Source: Stomorhina lunata (Eukaryota; Arthropoda; Insecta; Diptera; Rhiniidae). From it: 64,000 nucleotides of DNA. The notes beneath the pieces are model-generated. The model made no database searches, was not told the DNA's origin, and saw only the letters and a program-made list of their open reading frames with translations. Every line of letters begins with the position of its first letter. The first letter of the stretch is position 1. The stretch lies in contig OW121743.1 in NCBI GenBank assembly GCA_933228675.1, positions 54,314,903-54,378,902 of the forward strand, read 5' to 3'. Of this stretch, positions 1 to 11,670 are shown one piece after another. A program made the translations under genes and the position numbers.

Positions 1-239
1 GATCGAAAGTTATATGTTTTATGTTAAAAAATCCCTCCCAGTTAACGACCATCACTGTCTTCTCGACTGCTTATATGCATTTAAATAAATTCATCATTAA
101 AAGAAAATAAAAAGAGTTTAACGGAGACGAAGCAGTAAACGCCAACGCCTTTAGTAGTTTTTAACAAAATAAAAAGTCATGATAAACATGAATTATTAAG
201 TTAAATAAGAAGTTATAAAAAAGTATATAATAAAGAATT
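1..239. other. AT-rich non-coding sequence
   Basis: No open reading frame, RNA gene or recognisable repeat is visible. The GC content is slightly higher than in the arrays that follow. Confidence 0.5.
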
Positions 240-562
240 AAAGTCGGTAATGACCGACCACTTGATACCCTACACCACTGAGATCAAATATGGTCCAATT
301 GTCAAAAAATTTAGTTTATTTTCAATACCTAGAGACATTTTTAGGCTAAATTCTGTCAACTTGTCTATAGATTTTCTGTATTTGAGACCTTTCTGACGTA
401 TTGTTGAGGATAGGGTCAAATGTGGAAGGATTGCCTCGAAATAAAAATAATTTTGTTTAATGTTTATAGAAAATATATTAGTTATCTTTATCTTCAGATT
501 TACGAGAGTATAGAAATATCTTTTAAACTTTTTTATACATTCGCCAGGCCTAAGCCGTTTAA
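240..562 (+). mobile_element. Diverged 5' portion of a dispersed repeat
   Basis: This stretch resembles the left part of the better preserved copy at 9681-10508. Shared landmarks are GTCGGT followed by a run ending in ACCACT, then AGGGTCAAATG, and then TTTACGAGAGT, in the same order and with similar spacing. It is heavily diverged. The matching 3' end of a related element lies at about 7890-8085, on the far side of tandem array A, so the element may have been split by growth of the array. No coding capacity is seen. Assignment rests on short matched motifs only. Confidence 0.5.
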
Positions 563-1162
563 CAGATTAAGACAAAAATTTTGAATATATATAGAGTTCT
601 ACCTCAGACTATAATAAAAAAGAGGTCTATTTTTTTATAAACGCGTATTGAACTAAAGGTTTCTTTAAATAATTAAAAAAAACAATTAACGATAATAAAT
701 AATATAGGCAGCTTAAATTATATTAAATGGCCGGTATAACTGAAATATTGGCCTTACATCTTCTTGCCTAAGTTCATCTTTTCGTAATTCGATATAAAAA
801 AAATGGAAGAATTTACATTCTAAAACTCAACTTTTGATTAAGTTTTTAATATCAAATGTGATTTTGACAAACATTTTCACAAAAATTTAATGATACCTCT
901 CTAACTACTCATCCGAATTTGGCGTAGCATTGCATTTTTCGCCTTCTATAATTTAATTCAAAAAATAGAAAAATAGACATATAAAAGCTTATATATTTAA
1001 TTATTGAATTATTCAACTTTTGATTAAGTTTTAATATCAAGCGTAATTTTGACTTATACAAAAATTTAATCAAAAACCTAATGATATCTCTGTAACTACT
1101 CATTCGAATTTGACCGACAACATATTCTTCAAGACTTATAAATCAAAATTTGTTCAATGTTC
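563..1162. other. AT-rich spacer with a short internal duplication
   Basis: There is no supportable gene. A short duplication is visible: CTCAACTTTTGATTAAGTTT near 827, with flanking text, recurs near 1013-1030. Both copies are followed by a CTAACTACTCAT-type (or TAACTACTCAT) motif, near 901 and 1093. The short minus-strand open frame here (909-1103) has low-complexity composition and no recognisable features. Confidence 0.5.
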
Positions 1163-4100
1163 AATTTCCGGTGAAAAAATTTTATATAGAAAATTTTCGG
1201 TGAAGAAATTTTATATAGAAAATTTTCGGTGAATAAATTTTATATAGAAACTTTTCGGTGAAGAAATTTTATATAGAAAATTTTCGGTGAAGAAATTTTA
1301 TATAGAAAATTTTCGGTGAATAAATTTTATATAGAAACTTTTCGGTGAAGAAATTTTATATAGAAATTTTCGGTGAAGAAATTTTATATAGCTAATTTTC
1401 TGTAAAGAAATTTTATATAGAAAATTTTCGGTGAGAAAATTTTATATAGAAAATTTTCGGTTAAAAAGTTTTATATAGAAAATTTTCGGTGAAAAAATTT
1501 TATATAGAAAATTTTCGGTGAAAAAATTTTATATAGAAAATTTTCGGTGAAAAAATTTTATATAGAAAATTTTCGGTGAAAAAATTTTATATAGAAAATT
1601 TGCGGTGAAAAATTTTTGTATAGAAAATTTTAGGTGAAAAATTTTTGTATAGAAAATTTGCGGTGAAAAAATTTTATATAGAAAATTTGCGGTGAAAAAA
1701 TCTTATATAAAAAATTTGCGGTGAAAAAATTTTATATAGAAAATTTGCGGTGAAAAAATTTTATATAGAAAATTTGCGGTGAAAAAATTTTATATGGAAA
1801 ATTTTCGGTGAAAAAATTTTATATAGAAAATTTTCGGTGAAAAAATTTTATATCGAAAATTTTCGGTAAAAAAATTTTCTATAGAAAATTTTCGGTGAAG
1901 AAGTTTTATACAGAAAATTTGCGGTGAAAAAATTTTATATAGAAAATTTTCGGTGAAAAAATTTTATATAGAAAATTTTCGGTGAAAAAATTTTATATAG
2001 AAAATTTTCGGTGAAAAAAATTTATATAGAAAATTTTCGGTGAAAAAATTTTATATAGAAAATTTTCGGTAAAAAAATTTTATATAGAAAATTTTCGATA
2101 AAAAATTTTATATAGAAAATTTTCGATAAAAAATTTTATATAGAAAATTTCGGTAAAAAATTTTATATAGAAAATTTCGGTAAAAAAATTTTATATAGAA
2201 AATTTTCGATAAAAAATTTTATATAGAAAATCTTCGATAAAAAATTTTATATAGAAAATTTTCGATAAATAATTTTATATAGAAAATTTTCGGTGAAAAA
2301 ATTTTATATAGAAAATTTTCGGTGAAAAAATTTTATATAGAAAATTTTCGGTGAAAAAATTTTATATAGAAAATTTTCGGTGAAAAAATTTTATATAGAA
2401 AATTTTCGGTGAAAAAATTGTATATAGAAAATTTTCGGTGAAAAAATTTTATATAGATTTTTTAATGAAAAAATTTTATATAAAAAATTTTCAATGAAAA
2501 AATTTTATATAGAAAATTTTCAATGAAAAATTTTATATAGAAAACTTTCAATGAAAAAATTTTATATAAAAAATTTTCATTGAAAAAATTTTATATAGAA
2601 AATTTTCATTGAAAAAATTTTATATCGAAAATTTTCAATGAAAAAATTTTTGAAAATTATAAAGAAAATTTTCGGTGAAGAGATTTTGTAAAGAAAATTT
2701 TTTGGTGAAAAAATTTTATATAGAAGATTTTCGATGAAAAAATTGTATATAGAAAATTTTCGTTAAAAAAATTAATATAGGAAATTTTCGATGGAAAAAT
2801 TTTATATAGAAAATTTTCGGTGAAAAAATTTTATACACAAAATTTTCGGTGAAACAATTTTATATAGAAAATTTTCGGTGAAAAAATTTTATATAGAAAA
2901 TTTTCGGTGAAAAAATTTTATATAGAAAATTTTCGGTGAAAAAATTTTATATAGAAAATTTCCGGTGAAAAAATTTTATATAGAAAATTTTAGGTAAAAA
3001 AATATAAAAAATTTTAGGTAAAAAAATTTTATATAGAAAATTTTCGGTGAAAACATTTTCTATAGAAAATTTTCGGTGAAAAAATTTTCTATAGAAAATT
3101 TTCGGTGAAAAAATTTTATATAGAAAATTTTGGGTAAAAAAATTTTCTATAGAAAATTTTCAGTAAAAAAATTTTATTTAGAAAATTTTCGGTGAAAAAA
3201 TTTTATATAGAACATTTTCGGTGAAAGACTTATATATAGAAAATTTGAGGTAAAGGAGATTTATATGAAAAATTTTCGGTGAAAAAATTTTATATAGAAA
3301 ATTTTCGGTGAAAAAATTTTATATAGAAAATTTTCGGTGAAAAAATTTTATACACAAAATTTTCGGTGAAACAATTTTATATAGAAAATTTTCGGTGAAA
3401 AAATTTTATATAGAAAATTTTCGATTAAAAAATTTTATATAGAAAATTTTCGGTAAAAAAAATTTTCTATAGAAAATTTTCGGTAAAAAAATTTTCTATA
3501 GAAAATTTTCGGTAAAAAAATTTTCTATAGAAAATTTTCAGTAAAAAAAAATTATTTAGAAAATTTTCAGTAAAAAAATTTTATTTAGAAAATTTTCAGT
3601 AAAAAAATTTTATTTAGAAAATTTTCGGTGAAAAAATTTTATATAGAAAATTTTCGGTGAAAGAATTTTATATAGAAAATTTTCGGTGAAAAAATTTTAT
3701 ATAGAAAATTTTCGGTGAAAGAATTTTATATAGAAAATTTTCGGTGAAAGAATTTTATATAGAAAATTTTCGGTGAAAGAATTTTATGTAGAAAATTTTC
3801 GGTGAAAAAATTTCATATAGAAAATTTTCAGTAAAAAAATTTCATATAGATAATTTTCGGTGAAAAAATTTTATATAGAAAATTTTCGGTGAAAAAATTT
3901 TATATAGAAAATTTTCGGTGAAAAAATTTTATATAGAAAATTTTCGGTGAAAAAATTTTATATAGAAAATTTTCGGTGAAAAAATTTTATATAGAAAATT
4001 TTCGGTGAAAAAATTTTATATAGAAAATTTTCGGTGAAAAAATTTTATATAGAAAATTTTCGGTGAAAAAATTTTATATAGAAAATTTTCGGTGAAAAAA

Positions 4101-7100
4101 TTTTATATAGAAAATTTTCGGTGAAAAAATTTTATATAGAAAATTTTCGGTGAAAAAATTTTATATAGAAAATTTTCGGTGAAAAAATTTTATATAGAAA
4201 ATTTTCGGTGAAAAAATTGTATATAGAAAATTTTCGGTGAAAAAATTTTATATAGATTTTTTAATGAAAAAATTTTATATAAAAAATTTTCAATGAAAAA
4301 ATTTTATATAGAAAATTTTCAATGAAAAATTTTATATAGAAAACTTTCAATGAAAAAATTTTATATAAAAAATTTTATATAGAAAATTTTCATTGAAAAA
4401 ATTTTATATCGAAAATTTTCAATGAAAAAATTTTTGAAAATTATAAAGAAAATTTTCGGTGAAGAGATTTTGTAAAGAAAATTTTTTGGTGAAAAAATTT
4501 TATATAGAAGATTTTCGATGAAAAAATTGTATATAGAAAATTTTCGTTAAAAAAATTAATATAGGAAATTTTCGATGGAAAAATTTTATATAGAAAATTT
4601 TCGGTGAAAAAATTTTATACACAAAATTTTCGGTGAAACAATTTTATATAGAAAATTTTCGGTGAAAAAATTTTATATAGAAAATTTTCGGTGAAAAAAT
4701 TTTATATAGAAAATTTTCGGTGAAAAAATTTTATATAGAAAATTTCCGGTGAAAAAATTTTATATAGAAAATTTTAGGTAAAAAAATATAAAAAATTTTA
4801 GGTAAAAAAATTTTATATAGAAAATTTTCGGTGAAAACATTTTCTATAGAAAATTTTCGGTGAAAAAATTTTCTATAGAAAATTTTCGGTGAAAAAATTT
4901 TATATAGAAAATTTTGGGTAAAAAAATTTTCTATAGAAAATTTTCAGTAAAAAAATTTTATTTAGAAAATTTTCGGTGAAAAAATTTTATATAGAACATT
5001 TTCGGTGAAAGACTTATATATAGAAAATTTGAGGTAAAGGAGATTTATATGAAAAATTTTCGGTGAAAAAATTTTATATAGAAAATTTTCGGTGAAAAAA
5101 TTTTATATAGAAAATTTTCGGTGAAAAAATTTTATACACAAAATTTTCGGTGAAACAATTTTATATAGAAAATTTTCGGTGAAAAAATTTTATATAGAAA
5201 ATTTTCGATTAAAAAATTTTATATAGAAAATTTTCGGTAAAAAAAATTTTCTATAGAAAATTTTCAGTAAAAAAATTTTCTATAGAAAATTTTCGGTAAA
5301 AAAATTTTCTATAGAAAATTTTCAGTAAAAAAAAATTATTTAGAAAATTTTCAGTAAAAAAATTTTATTTAGAAAATTTTCAGTAAAAAAATTTTATTTA
5401 GAAAATTTTCGGTGAAAAAATTTTATATAGAAAATTTTCGGTGAAAGAATTTTATATAGAAAATTTTCGGTGAAAAAATTTTATATAGAAAATTTTCGGT
5501 GAAAGAATTTTATATAGAAAATTTTCGGTGAAAGAATTTTATATAGAAAATTTTCGGTGAAAGAATTTTATGTAGAAAATTTTCGGTGAAAAAATTTTAT
5601 GTAGAAAATTTTCGGTGAAAAAATTTCATATAGATAATTTTCGGTGAAAAAATTTTATATAGAAAATTTTCGGTGAAAAAATTTTATATAGAAAATTTTC
5701 GGTGAAAAAATTTTATATAGAAAATTTTCGGTGAAAAAATTTTATATAGAAAATTTTCGGTGAAAAAATTTTATATAGAAAATTTTCGGTGAAAAAATTT
5801 TATATAGAAAATTTTCGGTGAAAAAATTTTATATAGAAAATTTTCGGTGAAAAAATTTTATATAGAAAATTTTCGGTGAAAAAATTTTATATAGAAAATT
5901 TTCGGTGAAAAAATTTTATATAGAAAATTTTCGGTGAAAAAATTTTATATAGAAAATTTTCGGTGAAAAAATTTTATATAGAAAATTTTCGGTGAAAAAA
6001 TTTTATATAGAAAATTTTCGGTGAAAAAATTTTATATAGAAAATTTTCGGTGAAAAAATTTTATATAGAAAATTTTCGGTGAAAAAATTTTATATAGAAA
6101 ATTTTCGGTGAAAAAATTTTATATAGAAAATTTTCGGTGAAAAAATTTTATATAGAAAATTTTCGGTGAAAAAATTTTATATAGAAAATTTTCGGTGAAA
6201 AAATTTTATATAGAAAATTTTCGGTGAAAAAATTTTATATAGAAAATTTTCGGTGAAAAAATTGTATATAGAAAATTTTCGATGAAAAAATTTTATATAG
6301 AAAATTTTCGGTGAAAAAATTTTATATAGATTTTTCAATGAAAAAATTTTATATAAAAAATTTTCAATGAAAAAATTTTATATAGAAAATTTTCAATGAA
6401 AAATTTTATATAGAAAACTTTCAATGAAAAAATTTTATATAAAAAATTTTATATAGAAAATTTTCAATGAAAAAATTTTTGAAAATTATAAAGAAAATTT
6501 TCGGTGAAGAGATTTTGTAAAGAAAATTTTTTAGTGAAAAAATTTTATATAGAAGATTTTCGATGAAAAAATTTTATATAGAAAATTTTCGGTGAAAAAA
6601 TTGTATATAGAAAATTTTCGGTGAAAAAATTTTATATAGAAAATTTTCGGTGAAAAAATTTTATATAGAAAATTTTCGGTGAAAAAATTTTATATAGAAA
6701 ATTTTCGGTGAAAAAATTTTATATAGAAAATTTTCGGTGAAAAAATTTTATATAGAAAATTTTCGGTGAAAAAATTTTATATAGAAAATTTTCGGTGAAA
6801 AAATTTTATATAGAAAATTTTCGGTGAAAAAATTTTATATAGAAAATTTTCGGTGAAAAAATTTTATATAGAAAATTTTCGGTGAAAAAATTTTATATAG
6901 AAAATTTTCGGTGAAAAAATTTTATATAGAAAATTTTCGGTGAAAAAATTTTATATAGAAAATTTTCGGTGAAAGAATTTTAAATAGAAAATTTTCGGTG
7001 AAAGAATTTTATATAGAAAATTTTCGGTGAAAAAATTTTATATAGAAAATTTGCGGTGAAAAATTTTTGTATAGAAAATTTGAGGTGAAAAATGTTTGTA

Positions 7101-7786
7101 TAGAAAATTTGCGGTGAAAAAATTTTATATAGAAAATTTGCGGTGAAAAAATCTTGTATAGAAAATTTGCGGTGAAAAAATTTTATATAGAAAATTTGCG
7201 GTGAAAAAAATTTATATAGAAAATTTTCGGTGAAAGAATTTTATATAGAAAATTTTCGGTGAAAGAATTTTATATAGAAAATTTTCGGTGAAAGAATTTT
7301 ATATAGAAAATTTTCGATAAAAAATTTTATATAGAAAATTTTCGATAAAAAATTTTATATAGAAAATTTTCGATAAAAAATTTTATATAGAAAATTTTCG
7401 ATAAAAAATTTTATATAGAAAATTTTCGATAAAAAATTTTATATAGAAAATTTTCGATAAAAAATTTTATATAGAAAATTTTCGATAAAAAATTTTATAT
7501 AGAAAATTTTCGATAAAAAATTTTATATAGAAAATTTTCGATAAAAAATTTTATATAGAAAATTTTCGATAAAAAATTTTATATAGAAAATTTTCGATAA
7601 AAAATTTTATATAGAAAATTTTCGATAAAAAATTTTATATAGAAAATTTTCGATAAAAAATTTTATATAGAAAATTTTCGATAAAAAATTTTATATAGAA
7701 AATTTTCGATAAAAAATTTTATATAGAAAATTTTCGATAAAAAATTTTATATAGAAAATTTTCGATAAAAAATTTTATATAGAAAT
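1163..7786 (+). repeat. Tandem array A, 29 bp unit (about 230 copies)
   Basis: This is a satellite array of about 6.6 kb. The unit is 29 bp, measured directly from successive CGGTGAAAAAATTTT motifs at constant spacing in the uniform stretches. Each unit has two A/T tracts about 14-15 bp apart, one followed by CGGTGA and one by ATATAG. Variant subfamilies occur in blocks. A TTGCGGTGA form lies near 1595-1800 and again near 7040-7210. A CAATGAAAAA form lies at 2455-2640, 4254-4440 and 6328-6480. A shorter 28 bp CGATAAAAAA form occurs near 2090-2280 and is very uniform at 7310-7785. A segment is duplicated with an offset of about 1784-1799 bp. Both array edges are sharp against non-repetitive DNA. 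No transcription unit is visible inside it. Confidence 0.95.
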
Positions 7787-8089
7787 AATTTGGCATTTAA
7801 AAGCATCGGGCATATGTCCACATCTATCGCTTTGGCGTCCGCTCTTTTCCCAAAATAGTTAACGGCTTCGGGTACTTTTCGGTCTTATGAGAATTTTCAA
7901 AATTATATTACCGATTTCAACCAATTTAGGTAGCGTGGACCCTTTACGAAAAAAACACTACTCATAAACTGATTTCGAGTCGATCCATATACTTCAGGGT
8001 TAATCTCAGACCAATATTTCTATATGTTACATACATCAGCACAAACTAACAATACCCATGCCACCTTTGGAGATGTAGGGTATAAATAT
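7787..8089 (+). mobile_element. Diverged 3' portion of a dispersed repeat
   Basis: From about 7890 the sequence has the landmarks of the 3' end of a fly intergenic repeat. It includes ACCGATTTCAACCAATTT, a GAGTCGAT motif, then TTACATACATCAGCACAAAC and a degenerate terminal CCACCTTTGG..GTAGGGTATAAA. The preserved copies near 10400-10508 and 54797-54880 (reverse strand) end in the same way. It lies directly to the right of array A, in the same orientation as the 5'-like fragment at 240-562. Confidence 0.55.
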
Positions 8090-8340
8090 GACAAAAAAAT
8101 AAGGAAAGAATAGAGGTATATCTTCAAAAAAGAGCAACCAACGCAAAAACGATCATTAAAAAAAAAGAAACTGAAATAAAATTTGTAACTTCGAGAATAT
8201 GAATTTAAAATGCAACACACCCGGCATAGAAAATGAGTTGAACGGCAATAAGAAAATTTTAAAGATTAATAACAACAACATATAAAGTACTACAACAAAA
8301 ATATAATAAAATCGAAATTAACATTTTATTGAAATTAAGA
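8090..8340. other. AT-rich spacer
   Basis: No gene or clear repeat is visible. The small minus-strand open frame at 8020-8220 overlaps the transposon tail and has no recognisable domain. Confidence 0.4.
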
Positions 8341-8880
8341 TCATAATGATGATCGTGAAACATCTTTAATGAACGGCGATCGATGATGGGTTTTCTTTAA
8401 ATTTCAGTTTGAAATGTTTTGAATGATATAATCAATGTTTTATTAATTTGATGATCATAATAATGATCTGATAGCCTAAAATAATAATTTGAAATGATCA
8501 GTGATAACTGGTGAAAAAGTCTAAGGACAAAAATCAAAAATATTTATAATAAAATCAAAATTATTATTTGATTAATTTGATCATGATAATGATGATCTGA
8601 TCTTCATTATTAAATATTGTCTTATTGAAACGATCGCTTGAAATGATCATTGATCATGGTTGAAAAAGTCTCAAAACTAAAATCAAAATTTGTACATAAT
8701 AATAAATAATAAACATAATAATGATCATAACGATCATAATTAATGATCGAGAGTATATACAAATTTAACAAAAAAGTGCAAAGAAATACAAACAAAAATA
8801 CATACGAATTAAAAAATTTATAAAAATGATCATGTGTGTAGTGAAGCGTGGAAATTAACATAAAAATGATCGTTAAAATT
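8341..8880. repeat. GATC/ATGATCAT-rich degenerate repeat
   Basis: This region is crowded with GATCATAATGATC-like palindromic words and contains a local direct duplication. AAATGATCA...GAAAAAGTCT...AAAATCAAAA occurs at about 8482 and again at about 8640, an offset of roughly 158 bp. The high density of GATC differs from flanking DNA. No coding function is supported. Confidence 0.6.
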
Positions 8881-9680
8881 TTGAAAAAAAAAATTTAATA
8901 AAATTCTAAAAATAAAAGAATAATAAAACAAAAATATACGAAACATTAAAAAAAGTTCCCATAAAATTTTAATAAGTTTTTTTTTTGATAAATACGAAAA
9001 ATAATTATTCTTTAATGAATCAAGAGAACGAGGGCTTTAACTGCATTTGACTTCATTGCCCATTTCTTGAATATGCAATTTTTTATCATAAATTATAAAT
9101 GAAAATTACATTACAAAAAAAATCTGTGTGTTAATTAATTAATTTATTTAAATTGAAAAAAAATCTTGTTTTAATTAATAACTAAAAAAATTCAATTTAT
9201 TTGTATTTTTTAATAAATTGTTGCAAAAAATGTTAAATAAAATTTACATTTGAATTTAATTTTAAATATTTATTCAGCTGGAAAGTATATTTATCTGTCG
9301 TAGTAATTGAATTCAATAGAGTCTTTTTGATAAAATATTCTAAATAAAAAACATAATGTTTATAAATTTAAATAAACAAATACGGAAATAACTAATAGTA
9401 CAATACTTTTGAAGTGACATACACTAGATAGTCGAGTGCAAATAGTGGACAAGTTTGTGTGACAAAACGTATTAAGTTGTTTTATAAGAATTAATTAGCT
9501 AAAAAACTATTATTCAGAAATAACATACAAAAAATCTATTGTACCGACCGACTCATAATCACTTTCTGGTAGCGCCCTGCTGGACTACAGTCTCTGAAAA
9601 GATATAGGTTGCCTTTCATAGGACTGACTTTACGAAATTGAGAATCATAACGGGTCGGCGCAAAGAAAACATAACAAAAC
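8881..9680. other. AT-rich spacer
   Basis: There is no supportable gene. The last 150 bp (about 9540-9670) has higher GC, with ACCGACCGACTC and GGGTCGGCGC, and may be a transposon remnant that I do not recognise. Confidence 0.4.
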
Positions 9681-9798
9681 AAGTAAGAAAGTGCTATAGT
9701 CGGTCAAGCCCGATCATACGATACCCTTCACCACTAAGGTGTTATTTTTCCTGTATAAAGACAAATATTTGCTAAATTTTTCCATCACACAAACATTT

Positions 9799-9853
<55 letters not shown>

Positions 9854-10508
9854 AGGACTTATATGAGAGCTAGGGTCAAATGAGGACCGATTATCCCGAA
9901 ATTTGGCAAATTGATCACAGTTGTTACAAAAATTATGTATGCAAAAAACATAAAACATAAAACTCTCATTATCTTTAGATTTACGAGAGTTTTAGTGATT
10001 TTTGTCTCATTTAGTGCGTTTTTAAAGAAGAATTTGATTTGGGAGCTATGATCAAATGTGGACCGATTTCAACGACATTTGGTACAATGATTTGAGTTTA
10101 CATAAGCAGTATTTGCTTTAAATTTCATGAAAAAATATTTACATTTGTGGCCAATATATCAATTCCGGGAGTGGGACCTATGGGAGGCACCATAAATAAT
10201 GGATCGATTTTGATTTTTTTTTATGATTTTTGATTTTTTTTGATTTTCAATAGCCATGGTCCCATTATTAAAAAAATGATCTGTGCTTAATTTCATCAAA
10301 TTATCGTTAGAATTGCGACCTTTGATTACAAGGTTTACATGCGCGTCCAGCCAGCCAGACGGACGGACATCGCTAAATCAACTCAGAAAGTGATTCTAAG
10401 CCTATTAGTATACTAAAAGATGGGTCTACGACAAATATATCTATGCATTACATACATCAGAACAAACTTATAATACCCTTTCCACCTATGGTGGTGAAGG
10501 GTACAAAA
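9681..10508 (+). mobile_element. Dispersed non-autonomous repeat, copy 1
   Basis: This 0.83 kb repeat has a second copy on the opposite strand at 54797-55547. It begins AAGTAAGAAAGTGCTATAG, then GTCGGTCAAGCCCGATCATA and ACCCTTCACCAC. It ends with CCACCTATGGTGGTGAAGGG, so short inverted CCCTTCACCAC motifs lie near each end. Internal landmarks shared with the second copy include GGGTCAAATG, TTTACGAGAG, GGGAGCTATG, CCCATTATTAAAAAAATGAT and GACGGACGGACATCGCTAAA. There is no long open reading frame, so it would depend on proteins supplied elsewhere. I recognise the type from fly intergenic DNA but cannot assign a named family or a class. A uniform (AT)n run lies inside it. Confidence 0.8.
9803..9851. 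repeat. (AT)n microsatellite
   Basis: An uninterrupted AT dinucleotide run of about 48 bp lies inside the dispersed repeat. The second copy has only a short ATATA in the equivalent area, so the run expanded after the copies separated. Confidence 0.95.
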
Positions 10509-10618
10509 ATAGCCGGCAAATTTGCCCTTTTTGATATTTATATCTAAAAAATGTTACTTTTTTTCAATGTGTTGTTCTAACGTTTTAAAAACAAAATGTT
10601 TTCTACTCCATTTTTTTT

Positions 10619-11622
10619 AAATATTTTTATCAAAAATTTTTCTGTAGAAAATTTTTTTATCAGAAATTTTTCTGTAGAAAATTTTTTTATCAAAAATTTT
10701 TCTATAGAAAATTTTTTTATCAAAAATTTTTTTATCAAAAATTTTTCTATAGAAAATTTTTTTATCAGAAATTTTTCTATTGAAAATTTTTTTATCAGAA
10801 ATTTTTCTATAGAAAATTTTTTTATCAGAAATTTTTCTATAGAAAATTTTTTTATCAAAAATTTTTCTATAGGAAATTTTTTTATCAAAAATTTTTCTAT
10901 AGAAAATTTTTTTATCAAAAATGTTTCTATAGAAAATTTTTTTACAAAAATTTTTCTATAGAAAATTTTTTTATAAAAATATTTCTATAGAAAATTTTTT
11001 TATAAAAATATTTTTCTATAGAAAAGTTTTTTATCAAAAATTTTTCAATTGAAAATTTTTTTATCAAAAAATTTTCAATAGAATTTTTTTTATCAAAAAT
11101 TTTTCAATAGAATTTTTCTTATCAAAAATTTTTCTACAGAAAATTTTTTTATCAAAAAATTTTCTATAGAAAATTTTTTTACAAAAATTTTTGTATAGAA
11201 AATTTTTTTACAAATATTTTTCTATAGAAAAGTTTTTTGTCAAAAATTTTTCAATTGAAAATTTTTTTATCAAAAAATTTTTCTATGGAAATTTTTCGAT
11301 AAAAAAAATTTTTTATCAAAAATTTTTCAATATAATTTTTTTATCAAAAATTTTTCTACAGAAAATTTTTTTATCAAAAATTTTTCTATAGAAAATTTTT
11401 TTATCAAAAATTTTTCTGTGGAAAATTTTTTAACAAAAATTTTTCTGTAGAATTTATTTTTATCAAAAATTTTTCTTACAAAAAGTTTCCTATAGAAAAG
11501 ATTTATATCAAATATTTTTCTGTGGAAAATTTTTTAACAAAAATTTTTCTATAGAAATTTTTTTTTATCAAAAATTTTACTACAGAATTTTTTTTATCAA
11601 AAATTTTTCTATAGAAGATTTT
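10619..11622 (+). repeat. Tandem array B, 30 bp unit (about 33 copies)
   Basis: Successive TTTTTTTATCAAAAATTTTT motifs in the better conserved part are exactly 30 bp apart. The core TTTTCTATAGAAAA is present in most units. Because 30 is divisible by three, the array stays open in frames on both strands for over 300 bp and would encode a ten-residue repeat. This is a property of the repeat and not evidence for a gene. The unit is close to the reverse complement of the array N unit, in which TATCAAAAATTTT also sits next to the TCTATAGA core. Units degrade towards the right. Confidence 0.93.
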
Positions 11623-11670
11623 AAAATTTTTGTATTATATTTTTAAATTCCTAAAAAAACAAACTTTATT

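Noticed and set aside
1163..7786. Bacterial or plasmid iteron origin
   Set aside because: Hundreds of degenerate AT-rich units, transposon context and the lack of any prokaryotic gene argue against it.
10577..10961. Overlapping 113- and 121-codon frames on both strands encoding a ten-residue repeat
   Set aside because: The 30 bp unit of array B is divisible by three, so any stop-free unit stays open. The product is a pure translation of the satellite, and the frames end where units vary in length.
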